Positions 1 to 9,279 are shown, counted from the stretch's first letter. The stretch: 64,000 nucleotides of DNA from an uncultured Fibrobacter sp. (GCA_934699585.1 CAKUWY010000005.1:1-64000); one strand, 5' to 3'. Numbers and translations are program-made. Notes: generated by a model not told the origin, from the letters alone.

Positions 1-1
1 C

Positions 2-562
2 GCCACGGCTGTTTCCGCCATCGCCTACACCGTCGCCAGCTTCTGGATGTACTTTATCGGGCTTGAAATTGCAAGCGCCGGTGTCGGGAACGATATCGCC
101 CAGGCCATTCTCCTGGCGGGCCTTGGAATCCCCGGAATCATCATCGTGGTGCTCTCTACGGTAACCACCAACTTCCTTGCGGCAAATTCCGCTGGCGAAT
201 CGGCTAAGGCCATCGTCCACAAGCTCAATCCGAAAATCACAGGCGTTGTGGTAAGCGCCATCAGCGCCGTTCTCGCCATCTCCGGAATCATGGACCACTA
301 CATCAGTTTCCTCTACCTCATCGCTTCGGTCTTTGCGCCCATGGCCGCCGTTCTTCTGGTGTCGTTCTTTTTGGACAAACAAGGGCGAACCGGCAAGGCG
401 TTCTGGCTCTGGAATCTCTTCGCCTGGCTTGCAGGCTTTGTCGTTTACCAGGTAACGGTCCATTTGGAGTCCGTGTTCCTTGGACCTACACTCATATCCG
501 TTATCGTGTCCGCCGCAATTTCCTATATTTGGGTCTTGAAAAACAAGGTTAAATCGGCGTAA
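2..562 (+). CDS. NCS1-type permease, C-terminal part (CytX-like)
   Basis: The reading frame is open from the left edge, so the N-terminus lies outside the window. About 187 residues remain, with five to six hydrophobic segments separated by short loops, ending in a Lys-rich cytoplasmic tail. The segment TNFLAANSAGES and the helix pattern fit the second half of NCS1 nucleobase/HMP permeases such as CytX. The next gene, 2 nt downstream, is a pyridoxal/HMP-type kinase, which supports import of a pyrimidine or vitamin precursor in the same transcription unit. The substrate cannot be fixed from this fragment. Confidence 0.7.
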   Translation, partial: ATAVSAIAYTVASFWMYFIGLEIASAGVGNDIAQAILLAGLGIPGIIIVVLSTVTTNFLAANSAGESAKAIVHKLNPKITGVVVSAISAVLAISGIMDHYISFLYLIASVFAPMAAVLLVSFFLDKQGRTGKAFWLWNLFAWLAGFVVYQVTVHLESVFLGPTLISVIVSAAISYIWVLKNKVKSA

Positions 563-564
563 AC

Positions 565-1398
565 ATGCCTCAGAAAAAGATTGCGTTAATCAATGACATT
601 ACAGGTTTTGGACGGTGCTCCATCGCCGTCATGGCGCCTGTGGTTTCGGCCATGAAAATCCAGGCCGTGGCCGTGCCTACTGCAATCCTTTCGACCCATA
701 CGCAGTTTCCGGAATACTACTTTGACGATTACACCCCCCGCATGCGGGACTACATCGACACCTACAAGAAACTGGACATGTCCTTCGACGCCATCGCCAC
801 AGGATTTTTAGGCTCCGAAGAGCAGGTGGACATCGTCGTCGATTTTATCAAGACCTTCAAGAAAGAGGGCGTGTTCACCCTGGTGGACCCGGTGATGGGC
901 GACTACGGACGGCTTTACAAGACCTACACGCCTGCCCTCTGCAACAAGATGAAGGACCTGATCCGCCACGCAGATATCTTGACGCCCAACCTGACGGAGC
1001 TCTGCTCCCTGATGGACGTGGACTATCGGGATGGCGACTTTTCGCCAGCTGAACTGGAAGCCATGTGCCAGCAGCTGAGTTTCCAGGGACCCAAGCACAT
1101 CGTGGTTACGGGAATCCACCACGACAAACAAATCATGAACTTTGTTTTCAGCCGTGGCGAAACGCCCAAGACCATCATGGTGGACCGTATCGGAGGCGAC
1201 CGGAGCGGAACCGGCGACGTGATTAGCGCCGTGATTGCAGGCATGTACCTGAACGGGCATGGTTTCTACGACTCCGTGAAACGGGCCACCGAATTCGCCT
1301 CCAAGTGCATTACCTATTGCGAAGAAAACAACGTGCCAACCCACTGGGGGCTCAGCGTCGAGATGTACCTTCGCGACTTGACGGAGGAGGAAAAATGA
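565..1398 (+). CDS. Pyridoxamine/pyridoxal kinase-like (PfkB/ThiD superfamily)
   Basis: A 277-residue ribokinase-fold kinase. The N-terminus INDITGFGRCS is the substrate-side glycine motif of PdxY/PdxK kinases. VDPVMGDYGRLY is the central motif and DRSGTGDVISA near residue 212 is the anion-hole motif with the catalytic Asp. Length matches PdxY (about 285 residues). It phosphorylates pyridoxal/pyridoxamine or possibly hydroxymethylpyrimidine; sequence alone does not separate these. It sits between the permease end and a radical SAM gene, and its TGA overlaps the next ATG (ATGA), indicating translational coupling. Confidence 0.85.
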   Translation: MPQKKIALINDITGFGRCSIAVMAPVVSAMKIQAVAVPTAILSTHTQFPEYYFDDYTPRMRDYIDTYKKLDMSFDAIATGFLGSEEQVDIVVDFIKTFKKEGVFTLVDPVMGDYGRLYKTYTPALCNKMKDLIRHADILTPNLTELCSLMDVDYRDGDFSPAELEAMCQQLSFQGPKHIVVTGIHHDKQIMNFVFSRGETPKTIMVDRIGGDRSGTGDVISAVIAGMYLNGHGFYDSVKRATEFASKCITYCEENNVPTHWGLSVEMYLRDLTEEEK

Positions 1399-2054
1399 TT
1401 TTATATACGGTTACCGGAAAAGTGGGACAGGCGGGCTACCTAAACCTCAAGGACAGCGGCGATTTGACCGGAAAGAATGTCTATGTGAACATCACGAACC
1501 GGTGCCCCTGTAACTGCGTCTTTTGCCTGCGCCAGACCAAGAAGATGATGGAAGGGAACTCCCTCTGGCTCAAAGGCGGCGAGCCCAGCGTAGAGACCGT
1601 GATGGAAGAATTCGACGCTTTTGACCTTTCCGTCATTCACGAGCTGATTTTCTGCGGTTTCGGTGAGCCTTTGGAGCGCATCGACGATGTGTGCAAGATT
1701 ATCGACCAGCTGAGGGCGAAATACCCGAACCTGAAGGTCCGAGTGAACACCAACGGACTTGCAAACCTGATTCACGGGAAAGACATAACGCCCGAACTGA
1801 AGGGCCGTTTCGACACGGTCTCCATCTCATTGAACGCTCCGGACGCCGAAGAATTTTTGGCCCTTACGCGGTCCAAGTTCGGCATTCAATCCTACGACGC
1901 CCTGAAGGACTTCGCCGTCAAGGCAAAGCAGTACGTGCCGAGCGTGGTGCTGACCGTCGTAGAAAAGGTCATGTCTGAAGAAAAAATCGAAATCTGCCGC
2001 AAGACCTGCGAAAATCTGGGCGTCACCCTGAGAGTCCGCCCCTTCGAAGACTAA
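1395..2054 (+). CDS. TatD-linked radical SAM protein
   Basis: 219 residues. I chose the ATG at 1395 because it overlaps the kinase stop codon and follows a GGAGGAGG Shine-Dalgarno at 1383-1390; an upstream in-frame start at 1305 would lie inside the kinase gene. NRCPCNCVFCLR near residue 33 supplies the CxxxCxxC cysteines for the 4Fe-4S cluster, followed by CGFGEP (SAM-binding GGEP-like) and a TIM-barrel pattern (VRVNTNGLAN, VSISLNAP). It resembles the short radical SAM proteins associated with TatD nucleases; their reaction is unknown. No tatD gene is visible here. Confidence 0.75.
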   Translation: MILYTVTGKVGQAGYLNLKDSGDLTGKNVYVNITNRCPCNCVFCLRQTKKMMEGNSLWLKGGEPSVETVMEEFDAFDLSVIHELIFCGFGEPLERIDDVCKIIDQLRAKYPNLKVRVNTNGLANLIHGKDITPELKGRFDTVSISLNAPDAEEFLALTRSKFGIQSYDALKDFAVKAKQYVPSVVLTVVEKVMSEEKIEICRKTCENLGVTLRVRPFED

Positions 2055-2109
2055 AATTCTCTTTTTACGAACAACCTCTTGCCGAAGGTATAGTTTTTGC
2101 CTATATTTA

Positions 2110-2130
2110 TTCCTATCAAATATATAGGAA
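2110..2130 (+). promoter_or_regulatory. Inverted repeat upstream of lysR-type gene
   Basis: TTCCTAT (2110-2116) and ATAGGAA (2124-2130) form a perfect 7-bp inverted repeat with a 7-nt spacer, the usual shape of a LysR operator. A TATATT box lies just before it at 2102-2107. Autoregulation by the downstream LysR protein is inferred. Confidence 0.4.
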
Positions 2131-2191
2131 ATATTTCACCATCGGTTTCACTAGTAACTAGTAACTAATAACTATTAACTACCAACTTCCC

Positions 2192-3130
2192 ATGACTCTC
2201 CAGCAGCTTCGTTACGCCATCGGCATCGCAAAGGTCGGCTCCTTCAACAAGGCCGCCGAGAACCTGTTTATTTCTCAACCATCTCTTACAGCGGCCATCC
2301 ACGACCTGGAAGACGAAATCGGCATCGTCATCTTTAACCGCACCAGCCGTGGAGTCTCCCTCACCGTCGAAGGCGAAGAGTTTATCGCCCAGGCAAGCCA
2401 GCTGTACCACCACTACGAAACGGTTCTGGAACACTACAGCGACGGCGTGCGCCAAAAGAGAAAGTTCGCCATTTCCACACAGCACTACTCCTTCGCCGTC
2501 AAGGCCTTTGTGGAGATGGTCAAAAAGTCCGACTCCGACGAATACGAATTCGCCCTTCGGGAAACCAAGACCAAGGAAGTTATCGACGACGTGGCCACCC
2601 TCAAGAGCGAAATCGGTATCTTGTACCTGAGTGATTTCAATCGCAAGTACATCAACTACCTGTTCAAGGAAAAGGATCTGGAATTTCATCACCTGATTAA
2701 CTGCAAGGCCTACGCCTACATGTGGAAAAACCACCCTCTGGCAAGCCGCAAGTCTGTAAACCTGCACGACCTTTCGGACTACCCTTGCCTCTCCTTTGAG
2801 CAGAGCGAAAGCGGCACCTACTACTTTGCCGAAGAGATTTTAAGTACAAACGAATACCACCGGACCATCAAGGCCAATGACCGTGCTACCATGTTGAACC
2901 TGATGGTGGGGCTCAACGGATATACCCTCTGTTCAGGAATTATCAGCGAAGAAATCAACGGATCCGACTACGTGGCCGTTCCTTTCAAGGACAGCAAGGG
3001 CAAGGACGACCGCACCATGGAAATCGGATACATCGTCAAGAAGAACTTCAACATATCCTCCATATGCCAGACCTACATCGAGGAAATGAAGGAATACCTG
3101 GCGAACTATACACCCTCGCGCCAATCCTAG
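2192..3130 (+). CDS. LysR-family transcriptional regulator
   Basis: 312 residues, the normal LysR length. Residues 1-60 form the winged helix-turn-helix (LQQLRYAIGIAKVGSFNKAA, then ISQPSLTAAIHDLE), followed by a linker helix and a two-lobed periplasmic-binding-protein-like effector domain from about residue 90. The ligand cannot be told. It follows the radical SAM gene on the same strand after a 137-nt gap that contains its own TATATT box and inverted repeat, so it is probably transcribed separately. The 40 nt before the ATG are a degenerate TAACTA repeat with no clear Shine-Dalgarno. Confidence 0.9.
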   Translation: MTLQQLRYAIGIAKVGSFNKAAENLFISQPSLTAAIHDLEDEIGIVIFNRTSRGVSLTVEGEEFIAQASQLYHHYETVLEHYSDGVRQKRKFAISTQHYSFAVKAFVEMVKKSDSDEYEFALRETKTKEVIDDVATLKSEIGILYLSDFNRKYINYLFKEKDLEFHHLINCKAYAYMWKNHPLASRKSVNLHDLSDYPCLSFEQSESGTYYFAEEILSTNEYHRTIKANDRATMLNLMVGLNGYTLCSGIISEEINGSDYVAVPFKDSKGKDDRTMEIGYIVKKNFNISSICQTYIEEMKEYLANYTPSRQS

Positions 3131-3164
3131 TCAGGGATTTTTATATATTTGAGCCACGCCAACG

Positions 3165-3247
<83 letters not shown>

Positions 3248-3269
3248 CTAATGGCTTTTTAGGACGCCT

Positions 3270-3695
3270 ATGATTGAATTTTACCCCAACAGCATCTATT
3301 ACCCCCGTGAGGCGGTAGAGGAAAAACTCGCCAAGGGCGAACTGAAAGAGACCGAAAGCCATCTGCTTTCTTGGACAGAGCGTCACCGTGGAGAAATCTG
3401 GGACTGCGCCCGTGACGATTCCGACTCCCCCACCGACGAAATCCTGCTGGACAACCTGCGGGCCCTGCTCCTCTGCAAGGGGTCTTTGCAGCCTGCCGCC
3501 GACATGGCCGCCGTCATCAGGGAAGTCTCCAAGGAAATCTGGTACCAGAACGAAAAAGACAAAAAATCTCCAGACGAAATTGCCACCGAATGGTGGGGCA
3601 AGTACCTTACCAAATGGCGCGAAGCCCGCATGTTTGAAGCCTTTATTCTCATCGAGAAAAAGGCAGACCAGCTGCTGGCCATTCTGAAGGGATAA
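3270..3695 (+). CDS. Hypothetical protein, 141 aa
   Basis: A soluble, charged, largely helical protein of 141 residues with no signal peptide or membrane segment. I do not recognise the family. The composition (many Glu, Lys, Trp) and GC-rich third positions match neighbouring chromosomal genes, so it looks like a real resident gene. It starts 22 nt after the tRNA and is followed by REP-like repeats and a terminator. Confidence 0.6.
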   Translation: MIEFYPNSIYYPREAVEEKLAKGELKETESHLLSWTERHRGEIWDCARDDSDSPTDEILLDNLRALLLCKGSLQPAADMAAVIREVSKEIWYQNEKDKKSPDEIATEWWGKYLTKWREARMFEAFILIEKKADQLLAILKG

Positions 3696-3700
3696 AGCTA

Positions 3701-3758
3701 GGTTCCGGCTCAAGGCCGGAATGACCTAGAAACTTTCTGGATTAAGGCAGAAATGACG
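3701..3758. repeat. Degenerate REP-like palindromes
   Basis: GGTTCCGGCTCAAGGCCGGAATGAC (3701-3725, broken here: TTCCGGCTC then AAGGCCGGAATGAC) and a weaker copy at about 3738-3757 read on the minus strand as GTCATTCCGGCC...GGCCGGAACC. They belong to the GTCATCC-type intergenic repeat family seen many times later in the window. Confidence 0.5.
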
Positions 3759-3780
3759 CAGGCATAGCCCTGCGTTTCTT
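3756..3780 (+). terminator. Rho-independent terminator
   Basis: ACGCAGG (3756-3762) pairs with CCTGCGT (3769-3775), followed by TTTCTT. It ends the 3270-3695 transcript; its T-tract runs into the end of the convergent minus-strand gene. Confidence 0.55.
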
Positions 3781-4282
3781 ATTTGGAGTATTTCGCTTTC
3801 CAGCGGAGGGGTATCCAGAAATCGGTTACCCCGTTTTCGCTTTTCTTGTACCGCCAAAAGTACTCGATGTGGTCCTTGAGTTTCTGCTCGAAGGTTTCGT
3901 CGTCGGCATCGGAAAAGAGAATTTCCTTGCAGGTAAAGATTCCGAGGGAATCCACCACCAGATGGAGCCCCAGGCGTATATCGTCGGCGCCCTTCTTCTT
4001 GAAATGCTCCTGACCGAGCCAGTGCAGGCCCGCGGCACGACCCTGGATGTATTTTTCCAGGGCTTCCACATCACGACCTGCGGAATTGTCCAGCACGTAG
4101 ATGTCGTCCAGGTTCGGCATGTCCATACGGCCCGTAAAAGCCCTGGACTTTTCAGGCCCTGCAACCGCCGACTCATCCTCTTGAGACAGAGGGGCCTTGT
4201 AGGGCGTCACCTGCCAGATAAAGTCCAGCAGGCCCAAGAACACCAGGAACAGCACGATCAGTGGAAAGTTCCGTTTAATCAT
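3779..4282 (-). CDS. Hypothetical membrane-anchored protein, 167 aa
   Basis: The N-terminus (MIKRNFPLIVLFLVFLGLL) is one uncleaved hydrophobic segment of about 18 residues, then a soluble domain of about 145 residues rich in Asp, Lys and Trp, presumably periplasmic. No known domain recognised. It is the last gene of the ftsX-envC-holB-recJ operon, starting 6 nt after the recJ stop, so it is probably co-transcribed. Function unknown. Confidence 0.65.
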   Translation of the reverse strand: MIKRNFPLIVLFLVFLGLLDFIWQVTPYKAPLSQEDESAVAGPEKSRAFTGRMDMPNLDDIYVLDNSAGRDVEALEKYIQGRAAGLHWLGQEHFKKKGADDIRLGLHLVVDSLGIFTCKEILFSDADDETFEQKLKDHIEYFWRYKKSENGVTDFWIPLRWKAKYSK

Positions 4283-4288
4283 AACCGC

Positions 4289-5986
4289 CTACTCGATGGA
4301 CTTGATGCAGAGCTGCAAGGAACGCCTGCCGTTGTAGTAGTTCCAGGTGGGTTCGAACACGATGGTCACCCGATGGCTCTTGCCGATGAGGGCCTTGCAC
4401 TTGCGGAGCCCGAAGGCAATAGCCGAAAACGCCGGACTCCCCGCCTGGGAGACTTCCATCTGCAGGTGGCCGCCACGAAGTTCCCGCAGGCGATGGACCT
4501 TCACGTTTTCGGCCCGGAACACAGGATACGGGAAGTTCCCGCTGAAAGGTTCCATCTTGTCGAAATAGTCCAGCACCGTTGCGCCGTTCTTGTTGGTGGG
4601 GTCCACAAGGAGTTCGCCCAAGGCCACCTGGATGTCGTAATTCTGTCCGCCCGTCTCACGAGGGACTTCGCCGGTGTAGCCCTGTTCCTTCGCCGATACG
4701 AGAATGCGGCCCTGCAGTTCCTGAATCTTGCCTGCAGGGAGCGAGAATCCGGCGGCGTTGGCGTGGCCTCCCCAGCGGTCGAACAGGTCCCGAGAATCAA
4801 AGAGGGCCTTGTGCCAGTTGAAGCCGGGAACGGCACGGGCACTGGCATGAGCCATTCCTTCCATTACCGAAAGCACCGCCGTGGGGCGGTTGAATTCCTG
4901 CGCGAGTTTTGCGGACACAATCCCGATGACGCCCACATGCCAGTTCTCGCCGGCCACCAACAGCACCGGCGGGATATTTTCGCCGTAGATGTTCTGGACC
5001 TGCTCCATGGCCATGTCGGTAATTTCCGCTTCTTTCTGCTTGCGGCGTGCGTTCCAGTCCTTCAGCTCCGAAAGCAGCGTCGGAGCGTCGGCCTTGTTTT
5101 CGCACAGCAACAGTTTTAGCGCCGGATCGGGCCTTTCCATACGGCCGGGGGCGTTCAGCAGGGGCGCAAACTTGTACATCACGTCGATGCCGCCCACAAG
5201 GCTTCCCGGCTTCTGCAGGGAATTGTACAGCGCCTGGAGTCCGGGCCATTCGCTGTTCTGCAACCGCCGGAGCCCAGCCTTGGTAAAGGCCCTGTTTTCG
5301 GGAGTCATACCCACCAGGTCTGCAAGTGTGCCGAGGGCCACCAGGTCCAGATATTTTTCAGGAACGGGCTTGCCCAGCTTTTCGAACAGGGCGCAAATAA
5401 ACTTGTAAGAAACACCCACACCGCAAAGTTCAGGATTCGGGTAAGTGTCCCCTACCTGATGAGGGTCCAGGAGCACGTCACAAGGAGGCAGGCCATCTCC
5501 AGAAGGCTGGTGATGGTCTATCACCATCACCGCCATGCCCAGTTCCTTGGCGTAGGCGATTTCACCGTTGGCGGTAATGCCCGTATCTACCGTAATCACG
5601 TTCCGCGCGCCGGACTTGAACATTTCATCTACCGCCGACATAGACAGGCCATATCCGTCACCAAAACGGCTAGGGAGCCTCCACTCGGATTCGATGCCCG
5701 CCTCTTGCAGGCCCCTGGTCAACAGGGTTACCGAGGTCATACCGTCCAGATCGTAGTCGCCGAAGATAAAGACCTTTTCCTTGCGGTCCCGCACATCCAT
5801 AATCCACTGGATGGCCCGGTCCATTCCAAGCATCAGCCAAGGCGAAAGCACGTCGTCTGCGCTTCCGGCCATGAGCTTCTGCACCTCGCCCACGGACTTG
5901 TACCCGCGGGACACCAGGAATCTCGCCACCAGATGGGGGATTCCCAGTTCCATAGAAAGGGTCGATGCCACCAGGTCTTCGGTCAT
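4289..5986 (-). CDS. recJ: Single-stranded-DNA-specific exonuclease RecJ
   Basis: 565 residues, in the RecJ range. It shows the DHH phosphoesterase motifs in order: FGDYDLDGMTS near residue 75, DTGITA, VIDHHQPSG with the name-giving DHH, then GTLADLVG. The DHHA1 domain carries WGGHANAAGFSL, and a C-terminal OB-like segment follows. RecJ degrades single-stranded DNA 5' to 3' in RecF-type recombination and repair. Its ATG overlaps the holB TGA (ATGA), so translation is coupled. Confidence 0.95.
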   Translation of the reverse strand: MTEDLVASTLSMELGIPHLVARFLVSRGYKSVGEVQKLMAGSADDVLSPWLMLGMDRAIQWIMDVRDRKEKVFIFGDYDLDGMTSVTLLTRGLQEAGIESEWRLPSRFGDGYGLSMSAVDEMFKSGARNVITVDTGITANGEIAYAKELGMAVMVIDHHQPSGDGLPPCDVLLDPHQVGDTYPNPELCGVGVSYKFICALFEKLGKPVPEKYLDLVALGTLADLVGMTPENRAFTKAGLRRLQNSEWPGLQALYNSLQKPGSLVGGIDVMYKFAPLLNAPGRMERPDPALKLLLCENKADAPTLLSELKDWNARRKQKEAEITDMAMEQVQNIYGENIPPVLLVAGENWHVGVIGIVSAKLAQEFNRPTAVLSVMEGMAHASARAVPGFNWHKALFDSRDLFDRWGGHANAAGFSLPAGKIQELQGRILVSAKEQGYTGEVPRETGGQNYDIQVALGELLVDPTNKNGATVLDYFDKMEPFSGNFPYPVFRAENVKVHRLRELRGGHLQMEVSQAGSPAFSAIAFGLRKCKALIGKSHRVTIVFEPTWNYYNGRRSLQLCIKSIE

Positions 5987-7107
5987 TTATATCCTTCAAA
6001 GAGCTTGATGGCCAGGGCCTGCAGGCACATGGTTTCCGTAGATCTGCGGGTCGCAATACGTGACATGGTTTCCTGCACATCTTTCAAGGCCGTTTCCAGG
6101 GCATCTACGTTCACCCTCGGGAAATTTTCCAGATGGACGCGACCGGTGGTGTCCGGTATCCGCAGGGGCGCTCCGGACTTGGCACGCAGCAGGTCCGAAA
6201 TCAAGTAGCCCAGCACGTCCAGAAAACGGTTCGCCTCCAGGGGGTCTTCAAAATCCGCCTCTTTCAGGGCGGCAAACAAATCGCCGTAATCCCCACGAAG
6301 GCTCATCAGCAAAAAGTCCACCGCCATGGCACACCAGCGGGCCCCGTGTTCCACGTAGTAGAGGGCCTTGCCTGGAGAGCCTACCGCAAGCCCCACCACG
6401 TCGTCGGTGACGCTGTCTTCGTCGGCGTCTTCACCCAACAGGCGGAGGGTTTCTTCGCGAACTTCCTTATCGCTGAGGGGCAACAGGTGCAGCGCCAGGC
6501 AGCGGGAACGGATGGTCTGCAAAAGTTTTTCGCGGGAACTGGTGGTCAAAATAAAGTAGGTGTCTGGCGGAACTTCTTCCAGAGTCTTCAAGAAGGCGTT
6601 AGCCGCAGAGTCGTTCATGCGGTCTGCCTCGGCCACGATAATCACGCGGACACGGTCCCCTTTCAGGGCGAACGCGCCCGTCATAGAGCGGATCAGTTCC
6701 ACCGAAATTTCGGCGGCGGCATTGAAAATGTCGATGCGGTAGGGATTCTTGAAAATCTCGGAAATATAGGCCAGCTTGTAGTCCTGCACCGTCTTGGCAG
6801 TACTGCCGGCAGAAACATCGGCGGCACTCCGGGCGTGGGCCTCCTTGGACTCCATGGGCACCACCCAACCGTCGGTGACACCTGCGTCCATGGCCAGCTT
6901 GCAGCCGAAACATTTCCCGCAGGGGCGCATTTCCTTGTTCTCGCACTGCAGGGCCTTGGATATTTCCATAGCCAGGGCCTTCTTGCCGATTCCTGCAGGG
7001 CCGTCAATCAAGATGGCCTGAGGGAAACGGTTCTCCCGCAGAGCCGACATGAGTCGAATCCGCTGGCGCTCCTGAGAAGCTGGACCATTTAGCCTGTACT
7101 CTATCAT
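5983..7107 (-). CDS. holB: DNA polymerase III delta' subunit
   Basis: 374 residues from the ATG at 7107, preferred over an upstream GTG at 7122 because it overlaps the envC stop as ATGA. The AAA+ clamp-loader fold shows the degenerate P-loop GPAGIGKKALA near residue 36, the zinc cysteines RPCGKCFGC, a sensor region and the signature IRSRC. It is a clamp-loader subunit that helps place the beta clamp on primed DNA. Lys follows Gly in the P-loop, as in many delta' proteins of uncertain ATPase activity. Confidence 0.9.
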   Translation of the reverse strand: MIEYRLNGPASQERQRIRLMSALRENRFPQAILIDGPAGIGKKALAMEISKALQCENKEMRPCGKCFGCKLAMDAGVTDGWVVPMESKEAHARSAADVSAGSTAKTVQDYKLAYISEIFKNPYRIDIFNAAAEISVELIRSMTGAFALKGDRVRVIIVAEADRMNDSAANAFLKTLEEVPPDTYFILTTSSREKLLQTIRSRCLALHLLPLSDKEVREETLRLLGEDADEDSVTDDVVGLAVGSPGKALYYVEHGARWCAMAVDFLLMSLRGDYGDLFAALKEADFEDPLEANRFLDVLGYLISDLLRAKSGAPLRIPDTTGRVHLENFPRVNVDALETALKDVQETMSRIATRRSTETMCLQALAIKLFEGYK

Positions 7108-8345
7108 TTTTCCTTCAACCACTGTAGGGGATCCACGGTCTGGGTCCCTTCGCTAACTTGGAAATACAATTTAATTCCATTTAAGGACGCAATATCGCCT
7201 ACTTCGCCAATTTCTTCGCATTTCTGCACCTCTTTGCCCTCCTGGACGCGAATCGAACGGAGGTGCCCGTAAACGGAGTAGGTTCCGCCTTCGTGTTCAA
7301 TAATTACCGACGGGCCACGGCCGTCGATTTCGGAGACCATCACAACCGTACCGGGAGCGGCGGCCTTTACCATCTTGCCCCGCTTGCCACGGATTTCGAT
7401 ACCCAGGTTACGAGTCGCGATATGGAGCACGGGGTGTTCCTGCAGACCGTAACGGCTGATGACTTCGCCTTCCAGCGGCATGCACTTGGGGCCCTTGAGG
7501 GTGGTGGTCACCGTTGGCTTCGGTTTTTCCACCACTTTCTCTTTCGCCTTTTTCTTCTTTTCCTTGGCCTTCTTCGCCTTGCGTTCCGCTTCGGCCTTCT
7601 TGGCGGCAGCCAGCTCCTTCTTGCGCTTCTCTTCCAACTTCTTGATCAACGCAAGCATGGTCTTCTGGTTCCGTTCGAATTCTTCCAGGGCACGGCGCTG
7701 CATGGCCTTGTCGTGCTTCAACGAAAGGAGCATTTTCTCTTGCCCGCTCATCTGGGTCACCAGGCCCTTTTCTTCGGCGTTCTTCTTGTGGCGCAACTGA
7801 GAAAGCTCTTGCAGGTGACTAATCTCCTGCTTTTTCTTTTCGTCGCGTTCCCGCATGAGCCTAAGCAGGGTGTTCACCTGTTCCTGGTCCTGATAAAGCA
7901 GATGATGGACCCAGTAAACCTGCCGCTCCGGGTTCCCCTTTTGGGTCAGCAGGCCGTACAGGACTTCGGCTTCGCTGCTCCGGCCCTTTTCGTACAGGGT
8001 CCGGATGCGTTTACGCATGACTTCCTTGCGCTCCCTGATTTGCCGGTCCAGAGAATCCAGGTCCCGGGAAAGTTGCCGCACCGCCCCCTGCACCAGGATT
8101 TCACTCTTGGAAAGTTCCTGGATGTAGGTCCGGGTCTGGTTCAGGTTCTGGTCCAAAAGGGAGATGGTGTTGAGCACGCCCTTTTCTTCGGTTTCCAGCA
8201 AGGCCAGTTCCTTGCGTTTCTTGGCCAAGTCCGTCTCCAATTTCTTGAGGGCCGTGCGCTGTTCCTTGATTTGGGCATCGGTCTTTTTAGGCGCTCCGAA
8301 AGAGAGCCCCACCAAAAGACACAAGATGATGGAAAGAATCCGCAT
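7104..8345 (-). CDS. envC: EnvC-like murein hydrolase activator (degenerate M23)
   Basis: 413 residues from the ATG at 8345, one base after the ftsX stop; an in-frame TTG at 8360 would overlap ftsX. A signal peptide (MRILSIILCLLVGLSFGA) is followed by a long coiled coil to about residue 280, including a Lys/Ala/Glu-rich stretch, then a LytM/M23 fold. The zinc ligands of active M23 enzymes are not visible: NLGIEIRG replaces the GxHxGxD region and KLYFQV replaces HLHFEV. That matches EnvC, which activates amidases instead of cutting murein, and the FtsX neighbour fits the FtsEX-EnvC pathway. Confidence 0.85.
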   Translation of the reverse strand: MRILSIILCLLVGLSFGAPKKTDAQIKEQRTALKKLETDLAKKRKELALLETEEKGVLNTISLLDQNLNQTRTYIQELSKSEILVQGAVRQLSRDLDSLDRQIRERKEVMRKRIRTLYEKGRSSEAEVLYGLLTQKGNPERQVYWVHHLLYQDQEQVNTLLRLMRERDEKKKQEISHLQELSQLRHKKNAEEKGLVTQMSGQEKMLLSLKHDKAMQRRALEEFERNQKTMLALIKKLEEKRKKELAAAKKAEAERKAKKAKEKKKKAKEKVVEKPKPTVTTTLKGPKCMPLEGEVISRYGLQEHPVLHIATRNLGIEIRGKRGKMVKAAAPGTVVMVSEIDGRGPSVIIEHEGGTYSVYGHLRSIRVQEGKEVQKCEEIGEVGDIASLNGIKLYFQVSEGTQTVDPLQWLKEK

Positions 8346-8346
8346 C

Positions 8347-9270
8347 TTATTCCTGCTCAAAATTCTTCACCGTCAAGAACCTGCGCACCGTCCTGTAGCT
8401 GAAGTAGGCCGAAAGGACCGTCACCAGCGCCACCACGCCTGCAAGCATGAGCCCAAGACCGCTCCTGTTGTTTGCCACCACGGGAATCGCGTTTCCGATA
8501 GCGTTTACAAGAACCGCCAAGAGGGTTACCGCAAGGCCACTACCCACAAGTCCAAGAATCAGGCCTTCCAGCACAAAGGGGAACTCGATAAAGAAGGGGC
8601 TCCCGCCGGTGTATTTCATGTTTTCTACCAAAAGCTGCCTGGAGAAAAGGGACAGCCGCACCGAATTGCAGATAATCAAAGAAAGGGTGGCAAGCAACAG
8701 CACGCTCAGGCACAGGGGCCAGAACACCATCTTGAATTTCCACTTGGCAATGCGTTCCGCCCATTCGATGGGGGCCTGGACTTCTTCGAAATAGCCCTTG
8801 CGGAAAAGTTCCGTACGGGCCTCCATCAGGTCCACCGGGTTGTGGGCCTCCTCTTTCAGTTTCACCCGGAAAAACGGCGGAAGGGGGTTACCTTCTACCA
8901 GGTCCAGCATCTCTCCCGAAAAATGCCTGCGGAAATCCGCCAAGGCCGAATCGGCGCTCACGTATTCGACGGATTCCACCCGCTTGGTATGGAGCAGATT
9001 TTCCGAGATGGCCTTGATGGAGTCGGCGCTCACTGTCTTGGGCAAGAACGCCTCCACCGTATAGAGGGCCTTCTCCGCCGAAAGGAGCTTCACCACGCCC
9101 CCGAAGGAGGTCAGGGAGCCCGCCAGCAAGACAGAACACAGAAAGATGGTCACCAGGGACGGGAGCACCACGGTGCGGTGCTGTTTCAGCCCCCGAAAAG
9201 ATTCAGATATTAAGTAGCCTAATTGTCCTAGCACCGCCCGAATATAATTAAATTTGCTAGTGTTTATCAC
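8347..9270 (-). CDS. ftsX: Cell-division permease FtsX
   Basis: 307 residues from a GTG at 9270; a second GTG at 9234 is possible and neither has a good Shine-Dalgarno. The frame stays open upstream to 9978, but that part is antisense to the next gene. It has one membrane segment near residue 35, a periplasmic domain of about 130 residues, then three membrane segments, the FtsX layout. FtsX transmits FtsE ATPase activity to EnvC; envC follows directly, but no ftsE is in the window. Confidence 0.88.
   Translation of the reverse strand: MINTSKFNYIRAVLGQLGYLISESFRGLKQHRTVVLPSLVTIFLCSVLLAGSLTSFGGVVKLLSAEKALYTVEAFLPKTVSADSIKAISENLLHTKRVESVEYVSADSALADFRRHFSGEMLDLVEGNPLPPFFRVKLKEEAHNPVDLMEARTELFRKGYFEEVQAPIEWAERIAKWKFKMVFWPLCLSVLLLATLSLIICNSVRLSLFSRQLLVENMKYTGGSPFFIEFPFVLEGLILGLVGSGLAVTLLAVLVNAIGNAIPVVANNRSGLGLMLAGVVALVTVLSAYFSYRTVRRFLTVKNFEQE
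9223..9248 (+). promoter_or_regulatory. Possible promoter for the ybbR-like/tsaD unit
   Basis: A perfect TATAAT lies at 9243-9248, with TTGTCC at 9223-9228 only 14 bp away. The -10 is 31 nt before the ATG at 9280. The site overlaps the proposed start of the divergent ftsX gene. Confidence 0.35.
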
Positions 9271-9279
9271 GGTACTGCT

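Noticed and set aside
3869..5119. Long plus-strand open frame of 416 codons
   Set aside because: Antisense to recJ; its protein is a His/Arg/Val-rich shadow with no domain, while the minus strand carries clear RecJ motifs.
7263..8402. Plus-strand open frame of 379 codons rich in Leu and Phe
   Set aside because: Mirror of the Lys/Glu-rich coiled coil of the EnvC-like gene on the minus strand.
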